DNA from: Lysobacter sp. 5GHs7-4
GTDB lineage: Bacteria > Pseudomonadota > Gammaproteobacteria > Xanthomonadales > Xanthomonadaceae
Length of the DNA stretch: 64,000 nt
Direction of reading: 5' to 3'
Assembly: GCF_021284765.1 (NCBI RefSeq)
Contig: NZ_CP089924.1
Span: 2,374,001-2,438,000, forward strand
Position numbers and translations under genes: made by a program. Below are positions 44,195 to 53,234 of this stretch, piece by piece. A model generated the notes under the pieces. The model did not search any database. It was given only the letters and a program-made list of their open reading frames with translations, and was not told the DNA's origin. Position 1 is the stretch's first letter. Each line of letters opens with the position of its first letter.

Positions 44195-45487
44195 TCACAG
44201 CTGCGACTTCAACGGCAGCACGAACTTCTCCAGCAAGCGCTCCTTCCACGGGCGCCGGCGCCAGTCCTGCAAGGTGTAGCGGCGCGACTGGCGCAGGTCG
44301 GCCTCGAACACGGCGGTCATGGCCGCGGCGAAGTCGCGGTCGTAGACGTTGAGGCTGGCCTCGTCGTTGAGCCGGAACGAGCGGATGTCGAAGTTGGTCG
44401 AGCCCACCGACACCAGCTCGCCGTCCACGATCAGCATCTTGATGTGCATCATCGTCGGCCGGTATTCGTAGAATTCGATGCCCGCGCCGATCAGGCCTTC
44501 CCACTGCGCCTTGGACGCCAGACGCACGGTGTCCGAGTCGGTGTGCTCGCCCGGCACCAGGACGCGCACGCGCACGCCGCGACGGCGCGCATCGAGCAGG
44601 GCGCGCCGCACCAGGTCGTCGGGCACGAAGTAGGCGGCGGCCAGATCGATGCTGCGCCGCGAGGCCGCGATCGCCATCAGCACCATCAGGTGCATGCTGT
44701 CGCTGCCGCCCGCGGGCGAGCTGATGAACAACTGCGCCGGCATGTCGCCGGCGGCGGGCACCGCCGGATAGAACGTCGGGCCGTGCAGGACCACGCCGGT
44801 GGATTTGACCCAGTTGTCGTTGAAGCCGGCCTGCATCTGCGCGACCACCGGACCCTCGATGCGGAAGTGCGATTCGCGCCAGTGCTCCGGATCCTGCGCA
44901 TGCCCCTGCCACTGGTCGGCGATGCCGACCCCGCCAGTGAAACCGATGACGCCGTCGACGATCAGCAGCTTGCGATGGGTGCGGTTGTTGATCCGGTCCA
45001 GGTTGTACCAGGCCAGCGGCCGGTACTGGCGGATATGCACGCCGGCGCGCTTCATCTCCTCGATCTGGGACTCGTCCATCTTGGCGCTGCCCAGCCAGTC
45101 CACCGTCAGATAAACCGGCACGCCGGCGCGTGCGCGCTCGGACAGCGCCTGGCTGAAGCGGCGGCCGATGTCGCCGGACCAGTAGATGTAGGTTTCCAGC
45201 GTGATGCTGCGCCGCGCCGAACGGATCGCCTGCAGCATGGCGGGGAAGATCTGGTCGCCGTTCTGCAACGCGGTCACGCGATTGCCGCCGATCACCGACG
45301 GGCCGAGCAGGGTGCCCATCTCGCGCCGGAACTGCGCCGACTCGATCGGATACAGGTGCGGCAGCGGCCGCACGAGCTGCTTTTCCGGTCCGGCGAGGTT
45401 GAGCGCGATCAAGCTGGTCAGGGCGGTGAGCACGATCGCGATCAGCACCGCCCAGACGACGCGGCGACGGGACCAACGGGTGGGCAT
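44195..45487 (-). CDS. cls: Cardiolipin synthase / phospholipase D family protein
   Basis: 430 residues: one N-terminal transmembrane helix (about 10-30), then two phospholipase D halves with HxK motifs: THRKLLIVDG with a GFTGGVGI follow-up (about 168-190), and MHIKMLIVDG with VGSTNFD (about 348-366). Cardiolipin synthases of the ClsB type fit best; an endonuclease role is less likely given the membrane anchor. It is the last gene of the minus-strand row ligD-ku-cls, 91 bp after ku. Confidence 0.88.
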   Translation of the reverse strand: MPTRWSRRRVVWAVLIAIVLTALTSLIALNLAGPEKQLVRPLPHLYPIESAQFRREMGTLLGPSVIGGNRVTALQNGDQIFPAMLQAIRSARRSITLETYIYWSGDIGRRFSQALSERARAGVPVYLTVDWLGSAKMDESQIEEMKRAGVHIRQYRPLAWYNLDRINNRTHRKLLIVDGVIGFTGGVGIADQWQGHAQDPEHWRESHFRIEGPVVAQMQAGFNDNWVKSTGVVLHGPTFYPAVPAAGDMPAQLFISSPAGGSDSMHLMVLMAIAASRRSIDLAAAYFVPDDLVRRALLDARRRGVRVRVLVPGEHTDSDTVRLASKAQWEGLIGAGIEFYEYRPTMMHIKMLIVDGELVSVGSTNFDIRSFRLNDEASLNVYDRDFAAAMTAVFEADLRQSRRYTLQDWRRRPWKERLLEKFVLPLKSQL

Positions 45488-45578
45488 GGGCGCTCCGGAA
45501 CAGGCGGGTGCGGCTACTGTGCGCAGGCCGGTTCAGCACGGCGTGAAGCCGCGCGGCGCCGGCGTGCGTGGCTGCCGT

Positions 45579-46487
45579 TCAAGCGCGCTTCTTGGCCCGG
45601 CTCTTGGCGGCCTTGGCGGTCTTGGTCGCCTTGGCTGCCTTGGTGGCTTTCTTGGCCGCAGCCGCGGTTTTCTTCGCCGCCGGCGTGCGCTTCTTGGATT
45701 TCAGGCTTTGTTCCAGCAGCGCCATGAAGTCGACCACGTTGGTCGTCTCGTCCACGTGCGCCACCGGCTCGTCGGCGATCTTGGTGGTCTTGCCCTTGGA
45801 CTTGATGCGCTTTTGGATGATCGCCGACAGGCGCTTGCGGAACTCGTCGTGATAGGCGTCGGGCTTCCACTGCGCGGCCATGGACTCGATCAGCTGCTTG
45901 GCCATGGTCAGCTCCTTGGGCGCGATGCGGTAGCGGCCGCTGGCCGCGTGCGGCAGCTTGTAGTCTTCCGGATCGACCAGTTCCTGCGGATAGCGCAGCA
46001 GCATCAGGATCAGGGCGTCGCCTTCGGGGATCAGCGCGCACAGGTATTCGCGCGTACGGATCACCACCCGCGCCACGCCGACCTTGTCGGTGTCCTTCAG
46101 GGTTTCGCGCAGCAGCACATAGCCTTTCTCGGCCTTCTTGCCGGGGACCAGCACGTAGGGCTTCTCGTAGTAGCGCGTGCCGATCTCGTCGCGGTCCACG
46201 AACGCCTCCACGTCGATGGACTCGTGGGTTTCCGGCGCAGCGGCGGCGATGTCCTCCTTCTCGATCACCACGTAGCTGCCCTTGTCGTATTCGAAGGCCT
46301 TGACGATGTCCTTCCAGGGCACTTCCTCGCCGGTGTCGGCGTTGACGCGTTCGAACCGGATCGGCTTCTTGTCGCGCGAATCGAGCATGCGGAAGCTCAG
46401 GTCGGTGCGGCGTTCGCCGGCCATCAGCGACACCGGCACGTTGAGCAGGCCGAACGAGAGGGTACCGGTCCAGATGGGGCGCGCCAT
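45579..46487 (-). CDS. ku: Non-homologous end joining protein Ku
   Basis: 302-residue bacterial Ku homodimer that binds DNA ends and recruits LigD. MARPIWTGTLSFGLLNVPV is the canonical start; the bridge region and EDYKLPHAASGRYRIA follow. Residues about 255-302 form a Lys/Ala-rich extended tail (KKATKAAKATKTAKAAK), as in some soil bacteria, where such tails aid DNA threading and LigD stimulation. Lies 112 bp downstream of ligD on the same strand. Confidence 0.97.
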   Translation of the reverse strand: MARPIWTGTLSFGLLNVPVSLMAGERRTDLSFRMLDSRDKKPIRFERVNADTGEEVPWKDIVKAFEYDKGSYVVIEKEDIAAAAPETHESIDVEAFVDRDEIGTRYYEKPYVLVPGKKAEKGYVLLRETLKDTDKVGVARVVIRTREYLCALIPEGDALILMLLRYPQELVDPEDYKLPHAASGRYRIAPKELTMAKQLIESMAAQWKPDAYHDEFRKRLSAIIQKRIKSKGKTTKIADEPVAHVDETTNVVDFMALLEQSLKSKKRTPAAKKTAAAAKKATKAAKATKTAKAAKSRAKKRA

Positions 46488-46599
46488 GGCGTGATCCTCG
46501 GGGGAGGGAGCGGCTTGCTTGCGGTGAGGGTCCGACGATACGACCGCGCGCGTTAAAGGCGTTTGATGCGGCTGAAGCCCGGCCCAACGGACGCGTGCG

Positions 46600-49152
46600 T
46601 CATGTGCGCGACCGCCGCACGAGCAGGGCGGCGACCCTGTTCAGGTCCTGCGACACGCGTTCGATCCCGGCCCAGGGATGCGCTTTGAGGCGCGCGATGC
46701 GACGCAGCGCCGAATCGATGTCGAAGGCGTCGCCGGATTTGATCCGGCCCAGTTCCTCCCAGCGCAATGGCATGGCCACCGGCGCGCCTTCGCGCGCGCG
46801 CAGCGAGAACGAGGCGACGCTGGTGGCGCCGCGGCCGTTGCGTAGGTAGTCGATGAAGATCTTGTTGCGGCGGAACTTCTTGCTGGCGCTGGCCACGTAC
46901 TTGAGCGGCTCGGCGGCCGCCATCGATTCGGCGAAGCTGTGCGCGAAGGGCTTCACCTGCGACCAGTCGCACGCCGGCCTCAGCGGCACCACCACGTGCA
47001 GGCCCTTGCCGCCCGAGGTCCTGACGTAGCTGCGCAGCTTCATCGCGTCCAGCAGCGTGCGGATCTTGCGCGCCGCGGCCACCACCTCGGCCCAGGCCAC
47101 GCCGGGTCCGGGATCCAGATCGAAGACCATGCGGTCGGCGAGGTCCGGCGCGGCGGCGAGCGCGCCCCAGGGGTGGAACTCCAGCGTGTTGAACTGCACC
47201 AGTTCCATCAGCCCGGCCGCGTCGCGCACCACCAGATACTCCGCGCGTGCGCCGGATTCTTCCTTGAGGGGGACGGCGTCTACGCGCTCCAGGCCGGCCA
47301 TGAGGTGTTTCTGGAAGAAGCAGGGGCGCGTCGCGCCCTGCGGGCAGCGGATCACCGACAGCGGACGATCGACGATTTCCGGCAGCAGCCAGTCCATCGC
47401 GCGCCGGTAATAGTCGGCGACGTCCTGCTTGGTGGTGCCGCGATCGGGGAAGACGACGCGGGTGGGGCTGGTCAGTTGCATCTCGTTCTCCGCCGGGGCG
47501 GCCTTGGCGCCGCTGTGCGAGCGCTTCCTGGTCGGCTTGGCGCGCGCGGCGGGCGCGCGATCGGCGTCGGCCAAGTCGGCCGGCGCCTTGTCGCTGCGCA
47601 CCGCCTTCAGCGATGGCTGACGCAGCAGGCCGTGACCGCCCGTGCCGCGATAGTGGACCTCGACCACCGCGCGCGGCGCGAACCAGCGCGCGCTGCGCAG
47701 GTCGGTGTCGTGCGGCGGCACGTGCACGCTGGGCTGCGCCTGGGTGCGGCGTTCCAGCATCGGCGTCAGCGCGTCGATCAGCGTCTGCGAGAAGCCGCTG
47801 CCGACCTTGCCGGCGTAGACCCAGCCGTGCTCGGGGTCCGGGCGCGCCAGCAACAGCGAGCCGAATCCCTGCCGCTGCCCCTTCGGCGCGGTGTAGCCGA
47901 CCACGGCGAATTCGTCGCTGCTCAGGCGCTTGCTCTTGCGCCAGTCGTCGCCGCGGCCGGCGTGGTAGGCGCTGTCGGCGCGCTTGGACACGATGCCCTC
48001 GTAATGGCGCTCGCTGGCCACCGCATACGCGCGCGCGCCATCGCCGACGATATGCGAGCTCAGGCCCAGCCGCGCCGGTGGCGGCGTCAGCAGTTTCGCC
48101 AGCAATGCCTTGCGTTCGATCAGTCCGGCCTGGCGCAGGTCCACCCCTTGCAGGTGCGGCAGGTCGAACAGCATCAGGATCAGCGGGCCGGATTTGTCGC
48201 CCGACAGCACCGACTGCAGCAGGTTGAAGTCGGCCTTGGTGCCGGCGCCGGCGATCAGCTCGCCGTCGAGCTGGGCCTCACGCAGGCCCAGGGTCTCGAT
48301 CGCGCTCACGATCTCGGGCAGGCGCTGGGTCCATTCCAGCGCGTTGCGTGACCACAGCCGCACCGCGCCGTCCACCACCGTCACCAGCAAGCGATAGCCG
48401 TCCCATTTGATTTCGTGCACCCAAGCCTCGCCCGTGGGCGGGCTCTCGTGCAGGCGCGCCAACTGCGGCGCGAACGCGGCATCGCGGATGCGCGCGCGCT
48501 TGGCGCCCGTCAGCGCCAGCGCCTTGGCCGCCCAGTCGATGCGCCGTCGCCGCTTCGGCGCCGCGACCGTCTTGAGTCGCTTCTTGCCGGCCTTGCCGGT
48601 GCCGGCGCGCTTGCGGTCGGCGGCCGGGGCGGCGGTCACGTCGCCGAGCAGGTCGTCGGCTTCCAGCGTGCCCGCGTATTCGTCGGCGTCCTTGAACAAC
48701 AGCCATTGCGGTTGCCGCGCGGCCTTGCCGGAGCGGACCAGGTGCCAAGCGCCCTTGAGCTTGCTGCCGTGCAAGGCGAAACGCAGATGGCCCTTGGCCA
48801 ACTGGGTTTCGGCGTCGCCGTCGGTGGTCCATACGCCGTGGTCGAACCGGGCGACATGGCCCGCGCCGTATTCGCCGCTGGGAATGTCGCCCTCGAAGCC
48901 CGCATAGCTCAAGGGATGATCCTCGACCTCCACCGCCATGCGTTTGACCTGGGGATCGTAGGACGGCCCCTTGGGCACCGCCCAGCTCTTCAGGGCATCG
49001 CCGACCTGCAGGCGGAAGTCGTAATGGCGGTGGCTGGCATGATGCAGCTGCACCACGAATATCGGACGCGCGGCGCGCCGCGCGGTGGCGTCGAGACCGG
49101 GCTCGCGGGTCTTATCGAAGCGCCGCTTGCGCTGGTACTCGCTCAGGCTCAT
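46600..49152 (-). CDS. ligD: ATP-dependent DNA ligase D (phosphoesterase-ligase-polymerase)
   Basis: 850-residue three-domain enzyme of bacterial NHEJ. Order: 3'-phosphoesterase (about 30-160, FVVQLHHASHRHYDFRLQ with the metal histidines), ligase (about 220-530, nucleotidyl lysine in HEIKWDGYRL near 249 and EGIVSKRADS), Lys-rich linker (about 530-560), and polymerase/primase (about 565-840, with the DLDPG metal motif and GGKGLHVVVPL). This PE-LIG-POL order is the Pseudomonas type, unlike the POL-PE-LIG order of mycobacteria. It lies between a small YEYYHG-motif gene and ku, all on the minus strand. Confidence 0.97.
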   Translation of the reverse strand: MSLSEYQRKRRFDKTREPGLDATARRAARPIFVVQLHHASHRHYDFRLQVGDALKSWAVPKGPSYDPQVKRMAVEVEDHPLSYAGFEGDIPSGEYGAGHVARFDHGVWTTDGDAETQLAKGHLRFALHGSKLKGAWHLVRSGKAARQPQWLLFKDADEYAGTLEADDLLGDVTAAPAADRKRAGTGKAGKKRLKTVAAPKRRRRIDWAAKALALTGAKRARIRDAAFAPQLARLHESPPTGEAWVHEIKWDGYRLLVTVVDGAVRLWSRNALEWTQRLPEIVSAIETLGLREAQLDGELIAGAGTKADFNLLQSVLSGDKSGPLILMLFDLPHLQGVDLRQAGLIERKALLAKLLTPPPARLGLSSHIVGDGARAYAVASERHYEGIVSKRADSAYHAGRGDDWRKSKRLSSDEFAVVGYTAPKGQRQGFGSLLLARPDPEHGWVYAGKVGSGFSQTLIDALTPMLERRTQAQPSVHVPPHDTDLRSARWFAPRAVVEVHYRGTGGHGLLRQPSLKAVRSDKAPADLADADRAPAARAKPTRKRSHSGAKAAPAENEMQLTSPTRVVFPDRGTTKQDVADYYRRAMDWLLPEIVDRPLSVIRCPQGATRPCFFQKHLMAGLERVDAVPLKEESGARAEYLVVRDAAGLMELVQFNTLEFHPWGALAAAPDLADRMVFDLDPGPGVAWAEVVAAARKIRTLLDAMKLRSYVRTSGGKGLHVVVPLRPACDWSQVKPFAHSFAESMAAAEPLKYVASASKKFRRNKIFIDYLRNGRGATSVASFSLRAREGAPVAMPLRWEELGRIKSGDAFDIDSALRRIARLKAHPWAGIERVSQDLNRVAALLVRRSRT

Positions 49153-49194
49153 GTCGGCGCCCGCCTGTCAGGGCGCGGGCCGCGGAGCACGGTC

Positions 49195-49440
49195 TCAACC
49201 GTGCGCCGGCTGCGCCACGGAGAGCAGGAACGAGCGACCCATGCGGTCGGACAGGATCCGCTTGATCTGCTCCAGGCTGCTGCTCTGGTAGGCGTAGGCG
49301 GTGACGTTCTGCGGGCCGTGGTAGTACTCGTAGTGGTGGCCGTCCTGGCTGCGACGGATCGAGCCGACGGTGACGCCGTCGCAAAATACCTGGGTGGATT
49401 CGTCGGGTGTCGTTCCCTGTTCGCGGAACGTGACTTGCAT
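49195..49440 (-). CDS. Small YEYYHG-motif protein upstream of ligD
   Basis: 81 residues, soluble, no signal peptide. Central block VGSIRRSQDGHHYEYYHG (about 24-41) followed by AYAYQSSSLEQIKRIL. The same block occurs in the protein at 52249-52488, so the two are paralogs. Encoded 42 bp before ligD in the same direction, which makes it the probable first gene of the NHEJ operon. The pattern (short beta strands, then a helix) suggests a small beta-alpha domain. No family or function recognised. Confidence 0.75.
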   Translation of the reverse strand: MQVTFREQGTTPDESTQVFCDGVTVGSIRRSQDGHHYEYYHGPQNVTAYAYQSSSLEQIKRILSDRMGRSFLLSVAQPAHG

Positions 49441-49731
49441 GGCGGACTCCTTGCGATGCGCGATTCCGAAACCCGATGGTGCTTGCCGCCGCGTGCACGC
49501 GGCGTTAGCTGAGCGCGCTTCGCGCCGCGAATTTCTTAACGGTTAATGTTCGTGGGCTGAAGACGGTCGACGCATGGGCGTGCCGCTGCAAACATGGCCT
49601 AGCGGCCGATCCTATGCAGGAGGCGCTGCAGACCAATATCGCCGGTTACTTGCATATGGCGCACGCGGCCCTAACGGCATCGTGTTGCCGGTGATGGGCG
49701 GGTCGCGCGGCGGGCGCCGGCGGCGCCTCGC

Positions 49732-50505
49732 TCAGTCTTCCTGCCGCGTCGTCGCCAGGCGCAGAAAGGCCTCGTGCTGATAGCGGCTCATGCGCAGCTG
49801 CTGGCCGCTGTCCATGGTGACCACGTGATGGCCGTTGAACCAGGGATGGACGGTCTTCACCCGGCGCAGATTGACGATCGCCGAGCGGTGCACGCGCGCG
49901 AAGCGGCGCGGGTCCAGGCGCGCGGCCAGCGCGGTCATGGTCTCGCGCAGTTCGTGCACGCGGTCGGCCAGATGGATCTGCACCAGGTTGCCGTTGGCCT
50001 TGATCCAGACCACGTCGTCGACGGCGACGAACACCAGATGCTCGTCCACGCGCACGGGGATGCGCTCCAGGTAATCGTCGCGGCGGCGCAGGGCCTCCAG
50101 CGCCTGCAGGATCTGCGCCGAGGACGCCTCGTTGGCGCTGGCCGAGACACGCGCCTTGGCGCGCAGCAGGGTGGCGGCGAAGCGCTCGCGGCTGAACGGC
50201 TTGACCAGATAGTCCAGCGCGTTGGCCTCGAAGGCGCGCACCGCGTACTGCTCGTAGGCGGTGACGAAGATCGTCGCCGGCATGCGGTCGGCGCCGATCT
50301 CGGCGACCACTTCCATGCCGGTCATGGCCGGCATCTGGATGTCCAGAAACACCAGGTCGGGCCGCTGGCTGCGGATCGCCACCACCGCCGAGGCGCCGTC
50401 GCCGCATTCGCCCAGCACCCGGATCTGCGGGTCGTCGCGCAGCAGGCGCAGCACCGCGCGGCGCGCGATCGGCTCGTCGTCGACGACCAGCGCGGTCAGG
50501 CTCAT
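49732..50505 (-). CDS. LytTR-type response regulator
   Basis: 257 residues: receiver domain (about 3-120) with acidic pair Asp9-Asp10, phosphorylation site Asp55 (FLDIQMP) and Lys of YLVKPF; then a LytTR DNA-binding domain (about 148-250) with RFARVHRSAIVNL. AlgR/LytR-like. Starts inside the stop codon of the sensor kinase gene (4-base overlap), so the pair is one two-component system. The 291-bp gap downstream (49441-49731) holds no clear gene. Confidence 0.95.
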   Translation of the reverse strand: MSLTALVVDDEPIARRAVLRLLRDDPQIRVLGECGDGASAVVAIRSQRPDLVFLDIQMPAMTGMEVVAEIGADRMPATIFVTAYEQYAVRAFEANALDYLVKPFSRERFAATLLRAKARVSASANEASSAQILQALEALRRRDDYLERIPVRVDEHLVFVAVDDVVWIKANGNLVQIHLADRVHELRETMTALAARLDPRRFARVHRSAIVNLRRVKTVHPWFNGHHVVTMDSGQQLRMSRYQHEAFLRLATTRQED

Positions 50506-51611
50506 GCGACGACATGCTCCGGCGCGTCGTCGGTTTCATCGAGTTCGCGCAGCGGCAGGCGGATGCGGCAGGCCACGCCCTGCGGCCAGACCATGTCCAG
50601 GCGGATGTCGGCGGCATCGCCGTAGAGTTCGCGCAGGCGCAGACGGGTGTTGGACAGGCCGATGCCGTGGCCGGCCGGCTCGCCGCCTTGCTCCAGCGTG
50701 CTGTTGCGGTTGCGCACCTCGATGCGCAGCTGGCCGTCCTCGCGCCGGCTTTCGATCTCGATGCAGTCCTCGCCCACGCGTCGGCCGATGCCGTGGCGGA
50801 TCGCGTTTTCGACGATGGGCTGCAGCAGCAGGCTGGGCACGGCGCAATCGAGGGTGTCCGGGGCGATGTAGATGCGCGTGTCCAGGCGGTCCTTGAAGCG
50901 CGTGCGCTGTATGCCCAGGTACAGATCCAACAAGGCCAGCTCGCGGCGCAGGCTGATCTCCTGGCCGTCGTAGTCCTCCAGGAACGCGCGCAGCAGTTCG
51001 CTCAGGCGCAGCAGCATGTCTTCCGCCGACAGCGTGTCCTCGTCCAGCAAGGTCACGATCGCGTGCAGGGTATTGAACAGGAAGTGCGGTTGCAGCTGGC
51101 TCTTGAGCGCCAGCAGGCGCGACTGCGCCAGTTCCGTGGCCAGCCGGCTGGCCTCCAGTTCGCGCCGCGCCTGCTCGGCGCGGAAATGCAGGGCCTGTTG
51201 GATCGCCAGCAGCGCCCAGTAGGTTAGCAGCCCGATCGCGATGTACTTGCTCGCGAACTGCCAGAACTGCTCGCCGAAGCTGCTGGGTTCGGTGAAGCTG
51301 GAAATCGTCGCGCCCGCCACCACCGCGATCAGCGTGACGCCCAGGCTGGCGCCCAGGTGCAGCGCCAGCGCGCCCAGACGCAGCGGCGCGCGCAAGGGGT
51401 GGCGCTCGCCGAGGCGGAACACCACCGGCGCGAGCGCGGCCCACACGCCCCATTGGATAGCCGACCAGCGCAGGTAATCCGAGGGCGCCCAGGGATCGCC
51501 GTTGACGATGTCGTCGAACAAGCCCTGCAGCGCGAACGCCAGCACCACCGCCGACCACAGGGCGAGGTAGCGGGACAGGCCGATTTCGGTGCTGCCGAGG
51601 CGGACGTTCAT
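50502..51611 (-). CDS. LytS/YehU-family sensor histidine kinase
   Basis: 369 residues: four hydrophobic helices (about 12-165) with no recognisable extracytoplasmic sensor domain, a coiled segment with REL-EASRLATELAQSRL, His_kinase domain with QPHFLFNTLHAI (phospho-accepting His about 174), and an ATPase domain with PIVENAIRHG and GHGIGLSNTRLRL. This is the AlgZ/FimS type that pairs with LytTR regulators. ATG 51611 was chosen for the natural MNVRLGSTEIGLS start; no strong ribosome site is seen for any candidate. Confidence 0.9.
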   Translation of the reverse strand: MNVRLGSTEIGLSRYLALWSAVVLAFALQGLFDDIVNGDPWAPSDYLRWSAIQWGVWAALAPVVFRLGERHPLRAPLRLGALALHLGASLGVTLIAVVAGATISSFTEPSSFGEQFWQFASKYIAIGLLTYWALLAIQQALHFRAEQARRELEASRLATELAQSRLLALKSQLQPHFLFNTLHAIVTLLDEDTLSAEDMLLRLSELLRAFLEDYDGQEISLRRELALLDLYLGIQRTRFKDRLDTRIYIAPDTLDCAVPSLLLQPIVENAIRHGIGRRVGEDCIEIESRREDGQLRIEVRNRNSTLEQGGEPAGHGIGLSNTRLRLRELYGDAADIRLDMVWPQGVACRIRLPLRELDETDDAPEHVVA

Positions 51612-51816
51612 CGCGGACCGGAAGGGCGGGGATGTCCGCATCCTAGGCGCAGCGCCGGCCGCCTGGAAGCGCCGTCGGCCGCCGCTACGATTCGCCACCG
51701 CGCTACGACGATTCGTCCCGAATCGCTAGGCGCGGCGGCGCGCGACTGCCTTGATGGCCACGCCGGCCGCGCGGATTCGCGCCGGGCCAGGTCCCATCCC
51801 TACGCAGGAGCCCGTC

Positions 51817-52230
51817 ATGCGCACCCAGCCTTTCGGTCGAATTCCTTCCCGTCTCATCCGCCGCGCCGGCGCGGCGTTGGCGCTATGCCTGGTCGCGATG
51901 CCGGCCGCGTACGCCCTGGCTGGCGAGCGCTACGTGGTCGTGATCAATCGCGCCCACGACAGCGTGGTCGGCCTGTCGACCGCCGTAGCGGGGCAAGACG
52001 ATTACCGCGACGCCGCGCTCGGCGAGCCGCTGCGCGGCGGCGGCGCGACGGCGACGATCGAATTGCAAGGGGAAGGCTGCCTGCGCGATTTCCGGGTCGC
52101 GTTCCGCGACGGCCGCCAGCAGCTCTATCGCGACGTGGACGTCTGCCGTCGGCAGCGGTTGCAACTGCGTCCCTTCCCGCGCGATGCGGCCTCGCGCCGA
52201 CACGACGGTGCCGCATCGGCGCGAGATTGA
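51817..52230 (+). CDS. Exported hypothetical protein
   Basis: 137 residues: basic N-region and signal peptide to about residue 36 (ALCLVAMPAAYALA), then ERYVVVINRAHDSVVGLST, two cysteines (EGCLRDF, VDVCRRQ) 25-30 residues apart and a basic tail. CAGGAG lies before the ATG at 51817. The mature domain may be a small disulfide-bonded beta fold. No family recognised. Divergent from the sensor kinase gene. Confidence 0.7.
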   Translation: MRTQPFGRIPSRLIRRAGAALALCLVAMPAAYALAGERYVVVINRAHDSVVGLSTAVAGQDDYRDAALGEPLRGGGATATIELQGEGCLRDFRVAFRDGRQQLYRDVDVCRRQRLQLRPFPRDAASRRHDGAASARD

Positions 52231-52248
52231 GCGCATGCCGTCGCGGGC

Positions 52249-52488
52249 CTAGATCATCAGGCCCGTGGCGAGCAGCGGCGACAGACCCGCGCGCACGCCC
52301 AGCAGACGCTTGAGTTCGTCCAGGCTGGCATTGCTGTAGGCGTAGGCGAAGTCGTTGAGCACGCCGTGGTAGTACTCGTAGCGCGTGTGATCGGCGCTGC
52401 GGCGTATCCAGCCCACGTGCTCGCCCTTGTAACGCACCTCGATCTGCAAGCCCGTGTCCGTGACGATTTCCAGGTAGGCCAGGTCCAT
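52249..52488 (-). CDS. Small YEYYHG-motif protein, second copy
   Basis: 79 residues from ATG 52488 (GAGGGA upstream). Contains VGWIRRSADHTRYEYYHG and AYAYSNASLDELKRLL, aligning end to end with the 81-residue protein upstream of ligD (same IRRS, YEYYHG, AYAY and SL..(I/L)KR(I/L)L positions). Soluble, no signal. Convergent with the small exported protein gene, 18 bp between their stops. Function unknown. Confidence 0.72.
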   Translation of the reverse strand: MDLAYLEIVTDTGLQIEVRYKGEHVGWIRRSADHTRYEYYHGVLNDFAYAYSNASLDELKRLLGVRAGLSPLLATGLMI

Positions 52489-52694
52489 GCTTCCCTCGCG
52501 CATTGGTGGCGACGGCGGCACCTTGCCTGCGCCTGCATGAACGTATCGGGTCTCGCGGCGAACGCGCGTTGAAGCGGTATGGGTTTGTGAAAACGACGTC
52601 GTCGTGCTCGATCGCGCGCCGTGCTAGGGCGTGGCGATTGACGTTTGCGTCGCGGCGGTCCAACAATCCGCCGGCCCACTCCAGCGGAATCGTC

Positions 52695-53135
52695 ATGCCG
52701 GCCAGCCGTGACATCGAGATACTCAACCTGGTCAACGCGATAGTGCATCAGGCGACGGCGCGCATGCAGCGTTCGTTGCGCGAGGCCGAGGTCGGGTTGG
52801 CGGCAATGGAAGCGCGTACGCTGCGCTTCATCGCCCGGCATCCGGCCTGCACGCAGAACGACATCGTGCGCGAGAGCGGGCGCGACAAGGCGCAGGTCGC
52901 GCGTATCGTCAAGACGCTGATCGAGCGCGACAACGTGCGGCGACTGCCGGACGAAGCCGGTCAGAAGCGACAGCGCCTGGCCGTGACCGCCAGCGGCGAG
53001 AGCACGCACGAAACCGCCGAAGGCCTGCGCGCCGCGGTCGCGCGCGACCTGCTGGCCGATCTGAGCGCGGCCGAGCGCGCGCAGTTGCACAAGCTGCTCG
53101 CGCGCATGGCGCAGGCGCCGCCGGATCCGTCCTGA
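52695..53135 (+). CDS. MarR family transcriptional regulator
   Basis: 146 residues with a winged helix (about 35-110): TQNDIVRESGRDKAQVARIVKTLIE is the helix-turn-helix, and RRLPDEAGQKRQRLAVTASG the wing. Cytoplasmic dimer expected. It sits 99 bp before an aldehyde dehydrogenase on the same strand, and the gap holds two palindromes that are its likely operators. Ligand not known, possibly the aldehyde or its precursor. Confidence 0.92.
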   Translation: MPASRDIEILNLVNAIVHQATARMQRSLREAEVGLAAMEARTLRFIARHPACTQNDIVRESGRDKAQVARIVKTLIERDNVRRLPDEAGQKRQRLAVTASGESTHETAEGLRAAVARDLLADLSAAERAQLHKLLARMAQAPPDPS

Positions 53136-53138
53136 TTG

Positions 53139-53181
53139 GTTGATTTTATCAACTTCATAGCTCATAGTTGATATTGTCAAC
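53139..53181 (+). promoter_or_regulatory. Double palindromic operator and promoter of the aldehyde dehydrogenase
   Basis: GTTGATTTTATCAAC (53139-53153) and GTTGATATTGTCAAC (53167-53181) are two 15-bp inverted repeats with identical arms, GTTGA/TCAAC, centred 28 bp apart. TTGATT (53140) and CATAGT (53163) with a 17-bp spacer form a candidate promoter lying across both. A MarR dimer on each site would block it. Confidence 0.75.
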
Positions 53182-53234
53182 ACGGCGCCCGCGACAGCGC
53201 GTGCGCCTCTTTCCGACTAGGGACTCCCATCGTC

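Noticed and set aside
49615..49695. A 26-codon open frame (MQEALQTNIAGYLHMAHAAL...) in the gap after the LytTR regulator
   Set aside because: Looks amphipathic and natural, but it has no ribosome site, no promoter and is too short to support without comparison.
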